From NCBI RefSeq assembly GCF_014201095.1, contig NZ_JACHDN010000001.1:434001-498000 (forward strand): 64,000 nt of DNA, in the 5' to 3' direction. Both the position numbers and the translations under genes were made by a program. The stretch's first letter is position 1, and every line of letters begins with the position of its first letter. Origin of the DNA: Cellulomonas hominis (GTDB lineage Bacteria; Actinomycetota; Actinomycetes; Actinomycetales; Cellulomonadaceae). This document shows, piece after piece, positions 23,262-30,849 of the stretch. A model generated the notes under the pieces. It ran no database searches. It saw only the letters and a program-made list of their open reading frames with translations, and was not told the origin of the DNA.

Positions 23262-23270
23262 TTATCCACA
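23262..23270 (+). promoter_or_regulatory. Isolated consensus DnaA box TTATCCACA
   Basis: The exact E. coli-type consensus nonamer occurs once, in the gap between the DUF6907-like gene and the first XRE gene. No second copy is seen nearby, so it is not an origin; it may be chance or a DnaA titration or regulatory site. Confidence 0.3.
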
Positions 23271-23281
23271 GGGGACGCGAC

Positions 23282-23503
23282 TCACCGGGGCTCGGTCCCC
23301 AGGAGCACGTGCGCGTCCACAGCCAGGCGGTCGGCGAGGCGCTCCACGGAGCGCAGCGTGAGGTTGCGCTCACCGCGCTCGACGCCCCCGAGGTAGGTCC
23401 GGTGCACGCCGAGCGCGTGCGCCAGGGCCTCCTGGCTCAGCCCCCGCTCGGTCCGGATCGTCCGGACGCGCTCTCCGACAGTCCGCTGCAGATCACCTTC
23501 CAC
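23282..23503 (-). CDS. Small XRE-family DNA-binding protein, copy 1
   Basis: 73 residues, essentially one helix-turn-helix domain: VRTIRTERGLSQEALAHALGVHRTYLGGVERGERNLTLRSVERLADRL, with the recognition helix about VHRTYLGGVERG. GTG 23503 aligns with the start of the paralogue (VEGDLQ against VDGELQ). No sensor domain, so it probably acts as a dimer or with a partner. A copy of the motif ATGAGTAGCAC and the palindrome TCTGT-N4-ACAGA lie in its upstream region. No toxin gene is adjacent. Confidence 0.8.
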   Translation of the reverse strand: MEGDLQRTVGERVRTIRTERGLSQEALAHALGVHRTYLGGVERGERNLTLRSVERLADRLAVDAHVLLGTEPR

Positions 23504-23545
23504 CCGCCCACGGTCCGGGCCTCGCTACTTCTGTGTCTACAGACC

Positions 23546-23557
23546 TATGAGTAGCAC
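23546..23557 (-). promoter_or_regulatory. Shared upstream motif, XRE gene 1
   Basis: TATGAGTAGCAC on the plus strand (GTGCTACTCATA on the minus strand), 43 bases upstream of the GTG start. The TACTCAT core could hold a -10 element. Next to it, towards the gene, is the perfect inverted repeat TCTGT-N4-ACAGA (23530-23543 region). The same motif stands upstream of XRE gene 2. Confidence 0.5.
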
Positions 23558-23585
23558 ACCCTGGGGCGGGCGAGGGCGGCGGCGC

Positions 23586-23816
23586 TCAGTCGCGGGCGGG
23601 TGCCGGGTCGATCAGAAGCAGCCGAGGCTCGACGCCGAGGCCGCCCGCGAGCCGCTCGACCGACCGGAGGGTGAGGTTCCGCTCGCCCCGTTCCACCCCG
23701 CCCATGAAGGTGCGGTGCACCCCGAGCTCGTCGGCGAGCTCCTCCTGGCTGAGACCCCGTCCGTCCCGGATCCGCCGGATGTTCCGCCCCACCACTGCCT
23801 GCAGCTCGCCGTCCAC
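23586..23816 (-). CDS. Small XRE-family DNA-binding protein, copy 2
   Basis: 76 residues, clearly paralogous to the neighbouring gene: the core RGLSQEELADELGVHRTFMGGVERGERNLTLRSVERLAGGL differs at few sites, with VHRTFMGGVERG as recognition helix. I place the start at GTG 23816, where GGGCGGGTGGA is also shared at the DNA level with copy 1; an upstream GTG at 23840 would add eight residues. C-terminal tail LLLIDPAPARD. The two recognition helices differ mainly Tyr/Phe and Leu/Met, so the two may bind the same site. Confidence 0.8.
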   Translation of the reverse strand: MDGELQAVVGRNIRRIRDGRGLSQEELADELGVHRTFMGGVERGERNLTLRSVERLAGGLGVEPRLLLIDPAPARD

Positions 23817-23860
23817 CCGCCCGACGCTGGCGGCCGGCACGGACCGGCGTCCACACCTGC

Positions 23861-23871
23861 ATGAGTAGCAC
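23861..23871 (-). promoter_or_regulatory. Shared upstream motif, XRE gene 2
   Basis: ATGAGTAGCAC on the plus strand, identical over 11 bases to the motif upstream of XRE gene 1 and in a similar place (45 bases before the start codon). Flanks are also alike (ACACCTGC before, CCC after). Confidence 0.5.
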
Positions 23872-24030
23872 CCGCGCGATCCCCGGGGACCGTGTTCCGC
23901 CCGTCGAAGCCCCCGCCTTCGTCGGGCGCGGCCTGGCCCCCGTCGCGCCGCCCCGGCCCCCGCGCACCGTCACCTTGCGGCCGAGCGCCAGCGCCTTCAC
24001 CTCGACTGGAGGGTCTGCGCCCGACACGCC

Positions 24031-24049
24031 CGACACGCCCGGCGTGTCG
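24031..24049 (-). terminator. Hairpin downstream of the small membrane-protein gene
   Basis: CGACACGC (24031-24038) pairs with GCGTGTCG (24042-24049) around a three-base loop, about 40 bases after the stop codon at 24087. The remaining 23872-24086 stretch holds nothing else I can support. Confidence 0.5.
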
Positions 24050-24086
24050 TGCGCACACCCTCCACCCGGCGAGCGATCCGGCGCCG

Positions 24087-24527
24087 TCAGGGCCCCGCGC
24101 GCCCCTCGGTGTCGTCCGCCCGCTGCGCCGCCGCCCGCTCCACCGCCGCCGCCCGCTCCGCGCGCCGCCGCTCCGCGAGCGCGACCGCCCCGACCCCCAG
24201 CACGACCACCGCCCCGACCCCGGCCGCGACCGCCGCCCCGGCGGCCAGCCCCGCGGGCCTCTCGGCCAGCACCGTCTCCTCGACCCGCCCGTCGACCGTC
24301 CACGCGCACACGGCCCGCGGCGGCAGCGCCGACGTCGTGATCTCCGCCCCGACCTCGCCCGCGGTCGCCGCGGCCACGCACGTGCCCTCGTCGGCGAGCC
24401 CGGTCCGGAGCGTCCCGGTGACGAGCAGCACCCACTGCACGAGCAGCACGACCAGCCCCGCGAGGGCGAGGGCGGCCCCGCCGGCGAGCAGCGCGGCCCG
24501 CCGGGTGCCGAGCCCGCGGCGCCTCAC
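24087..24527 (-). CDS. Small two-helix membrane protein
   Basis: 146 residues. Arg-rich start ([10 protein letters not shown]), first membrane segment about 11-37 (AALLAGGAALALAGLVVLLVQ and on), an extracytoplasmic loop of about 60 residues with two Cys that could form a disulfide (GTCVAAAT and RAVCAWTV), a second segment about 93-117, then a charged, Ala/Arg-rich cytoplasmic tail. GTG 24527 overlaps the stop of the MetE-like gene (GTGA). I do not recognise the family; two-helix proteins of this form are common in actinobacteria. Confidence 0.65.
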   Translation of the reverse strand: MRRRGLGTRRAALLAGGAALALAGLVVLLVQWVLLVTGTLRTGLADEGTCVAAATAGEVGAEITTSALPPRAVCAWTVDGRVEETVLAERPAGLAAGAAVAAGVGAVVVLGVGAVALAERRRAERAAAVERAAAQRADDTEGRAGP

Positions 24528-25564
24528 GACTCGCCCCGCTCCGCGACGAGCGACGCGGCCCGCACGACGGTCGCCAGCGTGCCGCGGGCGGCCTGCGGGT
24601 CCACGGACGACCCCCGCGCGCCCGGCACCGCCGGCCCCGCCGGCGCGAGCAGCACCACGTCGCGCAGCCCCGCGCGCGCGAGACCGACCCGCTCCCAGCC
24701 GCGCAGCACCGCGTCCGCGACCCCGCGCACGTCGGGCCCCGCGCACTGCGACGTCGCGGGCTGCGGCACGCCGGCCCACAGCCGCGTCCCACCCTCGACG
24801 GCCTCGGCGACGGACTCCCAGGCCCGCTCGTCCAGCGCGGCCGTCTCGATCCCGAGCCCGTCGGCGCCGGCGCCGCGCGCGGCCCCGACCGCGGGGGTCC
24901 CGCTGCCGACGTGCAGCACGACCTGTTCGGCACCCGCGGCCCTCAGCGCGCCGACGACCCCGCCGAGCCGCTCGGAGGCGACGGGCGCCGGCACGGAGCG
25001 CAGCCGGGCGTACCCGGAGAACGACGGCAGCACCCCGGCCACGACCTGCGCGAGCAGCGGCTCGTGCAGCAGGACGGACGGCCGCGCCCCGGGCACGGAC
25101 CGGCGCACGGCGGCGAGGTGCTCGCCGATCCCGGCCGCGAGGGACTCGGCGAGCTCGGCGACGGCCCCCGGGTCGGCGACCGCCCGGTCCCCGCGGGCGA
25201 GGTACACCGAGGCGGCGAGCGTGAACGGCCCGGCCACGGGTACCACCAGCGGCCCCTCCCAGCCGTGCGCGGCGACGGCCAGCGCGTCCAGGTCCGCGCG
25301 GCGGGCGGCCGCGAGCCGGGCCGCGTCGCCCCCGGGCCGGTCCGCGAGCCGCCAGCCGTGCGGGCCGAGCTCGGCGGGCAGGTCGACCAGCAGGCCCAGC
25401 GCGTGCCCGGCGAGGGTCCCGTACGGGCCGCGGTCGGCGAGCCGGACGGTCCACGGCAGCCCGGTCAGGCCGTCGGGCAGGTCGGTGAGGTCGCCGAGGA
25501 CGGCCGCCTGGGCCTCGAGCGGGTCCGATCCGGGCCACGGCCCGGTGCCGCCGACGGCCGTCAC
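24524..25564 (-). CDS. MetE-like / uroporphyrinogen decarboxylase-fold protein
   Basis: 346 residues with the barrel fold of the cobalamin-independent methionine synthase C-terminal domain: [30 protein letters not shown] and VVLHVGSG. It lacks the complete His-Cys-Glu-Cys zinc set of true MetE, so it should not be taken as a methionine synthase by default. An equivalent gene stands beside ligA in Mycobacterium (Rv3015c as I recall it), so the neighbourhood is ancient, but its reaction is unknown. GTG 25564 overlaps the mnmA stop (GTGA). Confidence 0.75.
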   Translation of the reverse strand: MTAVGGTGPWPGSDPLEAQAAVLGDLTDLPDGLTGLPWTVRLADRGPYGTLAGHALGLLVDLPAELGPHGWRLADRPGGDAARLAAARRADLDALAVAAHGWEGPLVVPVAGPFTLAASVYLARGDRAVADPGAVAELAESLAAGIGEHLAAVRRSVPGARPSVLLHEPLLAQVVAGVLPSFSGYARLRSVPAPVASERLGGVVGALRAAGAEQVVLHVGSGTPAVGAARGAGADGLGIETAALDERAWESVAEAVEGGTRLWAGVPQPATSQCAGPDVRGVADAVLRGWERVGLARAGLRDVVLLAPAGPAVPGARGSSVDPQAARGTLATVVRAASLVAERGES

Positions 25565-26670
25565 GCGCGCGCCCCGGCGGGCCTGTGCGTGCGGTCCACC
25601 GTGGCCTGCCCGAGGACGCGGTCGCCCTCCGGCCCGCCGTACAGCACCGCCGACTGCCCCGCCGCGACGCCCTGCAACCCGCCGTCCACCCGGATCTCCA
25701 TCCCTCCGTCACCGGTCGCCCGCGCGCGGGCCGGGACGGCCGCGCCGTGCGCCCGGACCTGCACCGTGCACGCCGTCCACTCCCGGGGCGCCGGGCCGAA
25801 CCACACCGCGGCCGAGGCGTCGATCGCCCCGACGGCGAGGTCCTGCGCCCCGCCGACGACCACGCGGTTCGACACCGGCTCGATCGCGAGCACGTACCGC
25901 GGCCGGCCGTCCGCCGCCGGGCGGCCGAGCTGCAGCCCCTTGCGCTGCCCGACCGTGAACCCGTACGCGCCGTCGTGGCGCCCGAGCACGGTCCCGTCGG
26001 CGTCCACGACCTCGCCCGGCCGGGAGCCGAGCCGGTCGCGCAGGAACCCGCGGGTGTCGCCGTCCGCGACGAAGCAGATGTCGTAGGAGTCCGGCTTCGC
26101 CGACACGCCGAGACCCCGCGCGGCGGCCTCGGCCCGCACGTCGTCCTTGGACTCCACGTCGCCGAGCGGGAACATCGCCCGGGCCAGCCGTCCGGGGCCC
26201 ATCACGGCGAGCACGTAGGACTGGTCCTTCGCCCGCTCGGCGGCCCGCCGCAGCACCGGCGCCCCGTCAGCCCCCGCGGAGGCCCGGGCGTAGTGCCCCG
26301 TGCAGACCGCGTCGAAGCCGAGCGCGAGCGCCTTGTCGAGGAGCGCGTCGAACTTGATGTGCTCGTTGCACCGCACGCACGGGTTCGGCGTCCGCCCGGC
26401 CTCGTACTCGGCGAGGAAGTCGGCGACGACGGTGTCCTCGAACCGCTCGGACAGGTCCCAGACGTAGTACGGGATGCCCAGCACGTCCGCGGCCCGCCGG
26501 GCGTCGCCCGCGTCCTCGATCGAGCAGCACCCGCGCGAGCCGGTGCGCAGCTGGGCGCGGCTGCGGGACAGCGCCATGTGCACGCCGACGACGTCGTGGC
26601 CGGCGTCGACCGCCCGGGCCGCCGCGACGGCGGAGTCCACCCCGCCGGAGAGCGCCGCGAGGACCCGCAT
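25561..26670 (-). CDS. mnmA: tRNA-specific 2-thiouridylase
   Basis: Thiolates the wobble uridine U34 of tRNA-Lys, -Glu and -Gln, taking sulfur from a cysteine desulfurase. 369 residues. PP-loop SGGVDS at 8-13, catalytic Cys98 in NPCVRC and Cys199 in DSYDICF, the SAPRG-like C-terminal beta-barrel ([12 protein letters not shown]). The ATG shares one base with the stop of the upstream desulfurase gene (TGATG), and its own stop overlaps the next gene, so sulfur donor and acceptor are co-translated. Confidence 0.96.
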   Translation of the reverse strand: MRVLAALSGGVDSAVAAARAVDAGHDVVGVHMALSRSRAQLRTGSRGCCSIEDAGDARRAADVLGIPYYVWDLSERFEDTVVADFLAEYEAGRTPNPCVRCNEHIKFDALLDKALALGFDAVCTGHYARASAGADGAPVLRRAAERAKDQSYVLAVMGPGRLARAMFPLGDVESKDDVRAEAAARGLGVSAKPDSYDICFVADGDTRGFLRDRLGSRPGEVVDADGTVLGRHDGAYGFTVGQRKGLQLGRPAADGRPRYVLAIEPVSNRVVVGGAQDLAVGAIDASAAVWFGPAPREWTACTVQVRAHGAAVPARARATGDGGMEIRVDGGLQGVAAGQSAVLYGGPEGDRVLGQATVDRTHRPAGARA

Positions 26671-27866
26671 CAGAGCGCGCCTGCCCGCGGGCGCCCGGCC
26701 AGCCCGGCGGCGCGCGCCCGCTCGACGACCCCGGGCAGGGCGGCGAGCAGCGCCGCCACGTCCTCGTCCGTCGAGGGCCATCCCAGGCTGAACCGCAGCG
26801 CACCGCGCGCGTCCGACTCGTCGAGTCCCATGGCGAGCAGCACGTGGCTGGGCTGCGGGACGCCGGCCTGGCAGGCGGAGCCGGTCGAGCACTCCACCCC
26901 GGCCGAGTCGAGCAGGTACAGCAGCGAGTCGCCCTCGCAGCCCGGGAAGGTGAAGTGCGCGTTCGCGGGCAGCCGGTCGGCGGGGTCCGCCGGGCCGCGG
27001 AGCACCGCGCCGGGCACCGCCGCGCGGACGCCGGCGACCAGCGCGTCCCGGAGTCCGCCGAGCCGCCGAGCGGTCTCCTCCCGCGCCTCGACCGCCCGCT
27101 CGACGGCCACGGCGAACGCGGCGATCGCCGGCACGTCCAGCGACCCGGAGCGGACGCCGCGCTCCTGCCCGCCGCCGTGCAGCACGGGGACCAGCGGGAG
27201 GTCGCGGCGCGCGAGCAGGGCACCGACACCGACCGGGCCGCCGACCTTGTGGCCCGTGACCGTCAGAGCGTCGAGACCCGACGCGGCGAAGTCCACCGGC
27301 ACCTGGCCGACCGCCTGCACCGCGTCGGCGTGCACCGGAACCCCGCGGGCGCGCGCCAGCGACACCACCTCGGCGAGCGGCTGCAGCGTGCCGACCTCGT
27401 TGTTCGCCCACATGACGGAGACCAGGGCCGTCGTGCCGGCGTGGGCCGCGAGCTCGTCGCGGAGCACGTCGAGCCGGACCCGGCCCTCGTCGTCGACGGG
27501 CAGCAGCACGATCTCGGCGCCCGCGTGCTCGGCGAGCCAGAACGCCGGGTCGAGGACCGCGTGGTGCTCGACCGCCGACACCAGCACCCGGCGGCGGGCG
27601 GGGTCCTGCGCGGTCCGCGCCCAGAACAGGCCCTTGATCGCGAGGTTGTCCGCCTCGGTGCCGCCGCCGGTCAGCAGGACCTCGCTCGGGCGGGCGCCCA
27701 GCGCGGCGGCGACGCGCTCGCGCGACTCCTCGACCACCCGGCGCGCCGCGCGGCCGGAGGCGTGCAGGGACGACGGGTTGCCGGTGCGGGAGAGGTGCTC
27801 GGCCAGGACGGCGGCCGCCTCCGGGAGCACGGGCGTCGTGGCCGCGTGGTCCAGATACGCGCTCAC
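26670..27866 (-). CDS. iscS: Cysteine desulfurase
   Basis: PLP enzyme that takes sulfur from cysteine for tRNA thiolation and Fe-S assembly. 398 residues from GTG 27866 ([13 protein letters not shown]). PLP lysine Lys207 in TVTGHKVGG, His101 and Asp181 (HADAVQ) at the cofactor, catalytic Cys332 in [11 protein letters not shown]. The start at 27866 is preferred to GTG 27872 because it lies exactly seven bases after TAGACT. The pairing with mnmA in one operon suggests that tRNA 2-thiouridine is a main outlet; a role in Fe-S assembly for two IlvD proteins is also possible. Confidence 0.95.
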   Translation of the reverse strand: MSAYLDHAATTPVLPEAAAVLAEHLSRTGNPSSLHASGRAARRVVEESRERVAAALGARPSEVLLTGGGTEADNLAIKGLFWARTAQDPARRRVLVSAVEHHAVLDPAFWLAEHAGAEIVLLPVDDEGRVRLDVLRDELAAHAGTTALVSVMWANNEVGTLQPLAEVVSLARARGVPVHADAVQAVGQVPVDFAASGLDALTVTGHKVGGPVGVGALLARRDLPLVPVLHGGGQERGVRSGSLDVPAIAAFAVAVERAVEAREETARRLGGLRDALVAGVRAAVPGAVLRGPADPADRLPANAHFTFPGCEGDSLLYLLDSAGVECSTGSACQAGVPQPSHVLLAMGLDESDARGALRFSLGWPSTDEDVAALLAALPGVVERARAAGLAGRPRAGAL

Positions 27867-27904
27867 CCGCACGAGTCTACGAATCGCTTTGGCAGGATGT
27901 GCGC

Positions 27905-28897
27905 GTGAGTCACGACGCGACGATGCCTCCCCTGGCCTTCAGCGGCCAACGCCTGGACTGGCGCGACCTCCCCCGGGCGGTCCGCAGCCGCATCCAGGAG
28001 CTCGCCGGGGCGCAGGTCACGGCCGAGACGAGCGCGACCACCGGGTTCAGCCCGGGGTTCGCGGCGGTGCTCGAGCTCGCCGACGGCCGCGGCGTGTTCG
28101 TCAAGGCCGTCTCCCCCGAGCAGAACCCCGAGTCCCCGCAGCTCGCGCGGGCCGAGGTGCGCGCGGCCGCCGCGCTGCCCCCGCAGGTGCCGGCGCCCGC
28201 GCTGCTGTGGTCCGACGACGACGGGGACTGGGTGCTGCTCGGCTTCGAGGTCGCCGCCGGCCGGCCGCCGCTGCTGCCCTGGCGGCCCGACGAGCTGGCG
28301 GTCGTGCTGCGCGCCCTCGACACGCTCGCCGAGGCCGAGCCGCTGCCCGGCCACGAGCTGCGTCCGACCGCCGAGCTCCTCACCGGCGACTTCACCGGCT
28401 GGACCCGGATCGCCGCGCTGCCCGCCGACGAGCTGGACCGGCTGGTCGCCGCGGCCGGAGAGGTCGGCCCCTGGCTGCTCGCGCACCTGGACCTGCTGGT
28501 GGCCTGGGAGCGCGACGCGCTGGCGGCGTGCGCGGGCACCGCGCTCGTGCACGGGGACCTCCGCGCCGACAACGTGCTCATCGACCACGACCACGACGGC
28601 GGCCGGGTCGCCCTGATCGACTGGCCGCACGCCAGCGTCGGCGCGCCGTGGCTGGACCTGGCGTTCATGCTGCCGAGCGTCGCGATGCAGGGCGGCGGGG
28701 CGCCGCAGGACCTGTTCTGGTCCCGGCCGGCCTCGCGCGGCGTGGACCCGGAGCGGCTGCGCGCCGCCGTCGCGGGGCTGTCCGGCTACTTCGCGCACTC
28801 CGCGCTGCAGCCGGCACCGGTCGGGATCCCCAACCTGCGCCGGTTCCAGGCCGCGCAGGCGCGGCACGCCGTGGAGTGGCTCCGCACGCTGGTGTGA
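27905..28897 (+). CDS. Phosphotransferase of the APH/choline-kinase-like fold
   Basis: 330 residues. N-lobe strand GRGVFVKAVS gives the ATP-binding Lys; the catalytic loop is LVHGDLRADNVLID (about residue 218) and the metal motif LIDWPHASVGAPWLDLAF. These are the Brenner/APH landmarks. Family members phosphorylate aminoglycosides, sugars or small metabolites, and the substrate here cannot be told; distance from resistance context argues against a drug role. GTG 27905 lies six bases after CAGGAT, so leaderless; GTG 27899 is an alternative. Divergent from iscS. Confidence 0.82.
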   Translation: MSHDATMPPLAFSGQRLDWRDLPRAVRSRIQELAGAQVTAETSATTGFSPGFAAVLELADGRGVFVKAVSPEQNPESPQLARAEVRAAAALPPQVPAPALLWSDDDGDWVLLGFEVAAGRPPLLPWRPDELAVVLRALDTLAEAEPLPGHELRPTAELLTGDFTGWTRIAALPADELDRLVAAAGEVGPWLLAHLDLLVAWERDALAACAGTALVHGDLRADNVLIDHDHDGGRVALIDWPHASVGAPWLDLAFMLPSVAMQGGGAPQDLFWSRPASRGVDPERLRAAVAGLSGYFAHSALQPAPVGIPNLRRFQAAQARHAVEWLRTLV

Positions 28898-28921
28898 GGG
28901 GCCGCGGGCCGCGGCGGCCCC
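28898..28921. terminator. Bidirectional terminator between the APH-like kinase and etfA
   Basis: GGGGCCGC (28898-28905) pairs with GCGGCCCC (28914-28921), lying directly between two convergent stop codons. Confidence 0.55.
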
Positions 28922-28924
28922 GCG

Positions 28925-29920
28925 TCAGCCGTTCCGCAGCCGGCGGAGCTCCTCCGTGAGCTGCGGCAGCACCGCGAACAGGTCACCCACCACGCCGTAG
29001 TCGGCGATCTCGAAGATCGGCGCCTCCGGGTCGGAGTTCACCGCGACGATCGTCCCGGACGCCTGCATGCCGCCGCGGTGGTGCACCGCCCCGGACACGC
29101 CGGCGCCGACGTACAGCCGCGGCGACACGGTCACCCCGGTCTGCCCGATCTGCGCCTCGTGGCCGATCCAGCCCTCGTCGGTCGCCACGCGGGTCGCCCC
29201 GACCGCGCCGCCGATCTCGTCCGCGAGCGCCTCGAGCGGCCCGAAGTCGCCCTCGGTGCCGCGCCCGCCGACGACCACGACGTCCGCGGAACCCAGGTCG
29301 GGCCGGTCCGACGGCGCCTGAGGGGTGCGCTCGACGACCCGCACGCGGGTGGCCCGCTCGGAGACCGCGACCTCGCAGGCCTGGACCTCGGGGGCGAGCG
29401 GCGCCTCGGCGTCGACGTGCCGCGACACCACGGCGCCGGCCTTGACCAGCACGACCGCGAGGTCGGTCCGCACGGCGCACCGCGTGGTCCACGTCCCCGC
29501 GAGCACGGTCTTGGTCGCCACGACGCGCCCGTCGGCGTCCCGCTCGACCGCGGCCGCGTCGGTGACGACACCCGCGCCCGTCGCGAGCGCGAGCCGGGCC
29601 GCGGCCTCCTTGTTCTCGAACGTCGACAGCGCGAGGACCACCGCGGCGCCGGTGTCGCCCACCACCGCGGTCAGCGCCTCCGCGAGCACCGGGGTCAGCC
29701 GCGGGTCCGCGTCGCCCGTGGTCACCGCGTGCACGACGGACACGCCGTGCCGCCCGAGCACCGGCAGCGCCGGGTCCAGCGGCTCGTCGCCCACCCAGAC
29801 GCCGTGCACCGCGCCGCCGTCGCCGGCCAGGTCGCGGGCGGCGGTCGCCAGCTCCAGGACGTTGCCGCGCAGCGCCCCCGTCTCGGCGTGGTCCAGCAGG
29901 ACCAGGACGGTCGCGTTCAC
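28925..29920 (-). CDS. etfA: Electron transfer flavoprotein, alpha subunit
   Basis: FAD-carrying subunit of the ETF heterodimer, which passes electrons from acyl-CoA and other dehydrogenases to the quinone pool. 331 residues. The C-terminal FAD site is plain: GGRGTEGDFGPLEALADEIGGAVGATR, then GQTGVTVSPRLYVGAGVSGAVHH and VAVNSDPEAPIFEIADYGVVGD. GTG 29920 overlaps the etfB stop. Together they correspond to FixBA in Mycobacterium naming. Nothing suggests electron bifurcation. Confidence 0.95.
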   Translation of the reverse strand: MNATVLVLLDHAETGALRGNVLELATAARDLAGDGGAVHGVWVGDEPLDPALPVLGRHGVSVVHAVTTGDADPRLTPVLAEALTAVVGDTGAAVVLALSTFENKEAAARLALATGAGVVTDAAAVERDADGRVVATKTVLAGTWTTRCAVRTDLAVVLVKAGAVVSRHVDAEAPLAPEVQACEVAVSERATRVRVVERTPQAPSDRPDLGSADVVVVGGRGTEGDFGPLEALADEIGGAVGATRVATDEGWIGHEAQIGQTGVTVSPRLYVGAGVSGAVHHRGGMQASGTIVAVNSDPEAPIFEIADYGVVGDLFAVLPQLTEELRRLRNG

Positions 29921-30741
29921 AGCACCTCTCCCGTCGCGGGGGTCGTCCGGACGAGCTCGCGCTCGACCAGCCAGGCGGCCAGCCGGCGCCCGGCCTCGCC
30001 GTCGTCGCTCACCAGCACCCGGTCGGTGCGCGGCGGGCGGGGCGCCGCCTCCACCACCTCGGTGCGCGCGCCGGCGGCGCCCACGGTCGCCGGGTCGACG
30101 CCGAGGTCCGCGAGGGTCAGCGTCTCGACCGGCTTCTTGCGGGCGGCCATGATGCCCTGGAAGTTCGGGTAGCGGGGCTCGTTGGCGCGGTCGGTCACCG
30201 AGACCAGCGCCGGCAGCGGCGCGCTCAGCACCTCGGTCGCGTGGTCCAGGTCGCGGCGCACCGTGACGGTGCCGTCCGCGAGCGCCACGGACGCGGCGAG
30301 CGTGAGCTGCGGCAGGTCGAGCAGGTCCGCGAGCGCCGCCGGCAGCAGCGACGTCAGCCCGTCGAGGCCGGCCATCCCGGTGACCACCAGGGCGACGTCG
30401 CCGATCCGGCGCAGCACGGCGGCCAGCACGGTCGCCGTGCCGAACACGTCGGAGCCCGCCACGTCGTCGTCCAGGACGTGCACCGCGGCGTCCGCGCCGA
30501 GCTGCAGCCCGCGCCGGACCGCGTCCTCCGCGTCGTCCGGCCCGACGGTCACGACGACGACCTCCGCGTCGCCGCCCGCGTCGCGGGTCTGCTCGGCCAG
30601 GACGACCGCCGCCTCGACGGCGTTCTCGTCCAGCTCGTTGATGGTGCCGTCCCCGCCGTCGCGCACCAGCCGCCCGTCGGGGCCGAGGGCGCGCTCGGAC
30701 TGGATGTCGGGCACGTGCTTGACGCACACCACGATCTTCAC
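29917..30741 (-). CDS. etfB: Electron transfer flavoprotein, beta subunit
   Basis: AMP-binding partner of EtfA, 274 residues. Starts VKIVVCVKHVPD, continues INELDENAVEAAV, then VVTGMAGLDGLTSLLPAALADLL and the docking segment ANEPRYPNFQGIMAARKKPVE that recognises dehydrogenases. GTG 30741 is seven bases after TAACGT and has no Shine-Dalgarno. A DtxR/IdeR-like palindrome lies just upstream, between etfB and the divergent glgX. Confidence 0.95.
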   Translation of the reverse strand: MKIVVCVKHVPDIQSERALGPDGRLVRDGGDGTINELDENAVEAAVVLAEQTRDAGGDAEVVVVTVGPDDAEDAVRRGLQLGADAAVHVLDDDVAGSDVFGTATVLAAVLRRIGDVALVVTGMAGLDGLTSLLPAALADLLDLPQLTLAASVALADGTVTVRRDLDHATEVLSAPLPALVSVTDRANEPRYPNFQGIMAARKKPVETLTLADLGVDPATVGAAGARTEVVEAAPRPPRTDRVLVSDDGEAGRRLAAWLVERELVRTTPATGEVL

Positions 30742-30782
30742 CCCGGAGACGTTACCCGCCCTCGGCCGCCCGCGGCACCGGG

Positions 30783-30801
30783 AGGTGAGGCAGACCTCAC
30801 C
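30783..30801. promoter_or_regulatory. Palindrome resembling a DtxR/IdeR iron box
   Basis: GGTGAGG (30784-30790) and CCTCACC (30795-30801) are perfect inverted arms around CAGA. With the flanking A the core AGGT-AGGC--ACCT matches most positions of the 19-bp DtxR/IdeR consensus. It sits 30 bases upstream of the etfB -10 and 36 bases upstream of the glgX -10. Confidence 0.45.
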
Positions 30802-30849
30802 CCGGGCCGCGGTGCAGGTCGGGGCCCGGCTCGGGCCACAATGGGGCAC

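Noticed and set aside
23282..23816. Toxin-antitoxin or restriction-controller role of the two XRE proteins
   Set aside because: No adjacent toxin-sized partner or restriction/methylase gene; both neighbours are conserved chromosomal genes.
23545..24933. Minus-strand frame spanning the XRE copy 2 region and the MetE-like gene
   Set aside because: Crosses several well supported genes in another frame; the product is a Gly/Arg/Ala-rich string without motifs.
24524..25564. True cobalamin-independent methionine synthase
   Set aside because: Only about half the length of MetE and without the complete zinc ligand set.
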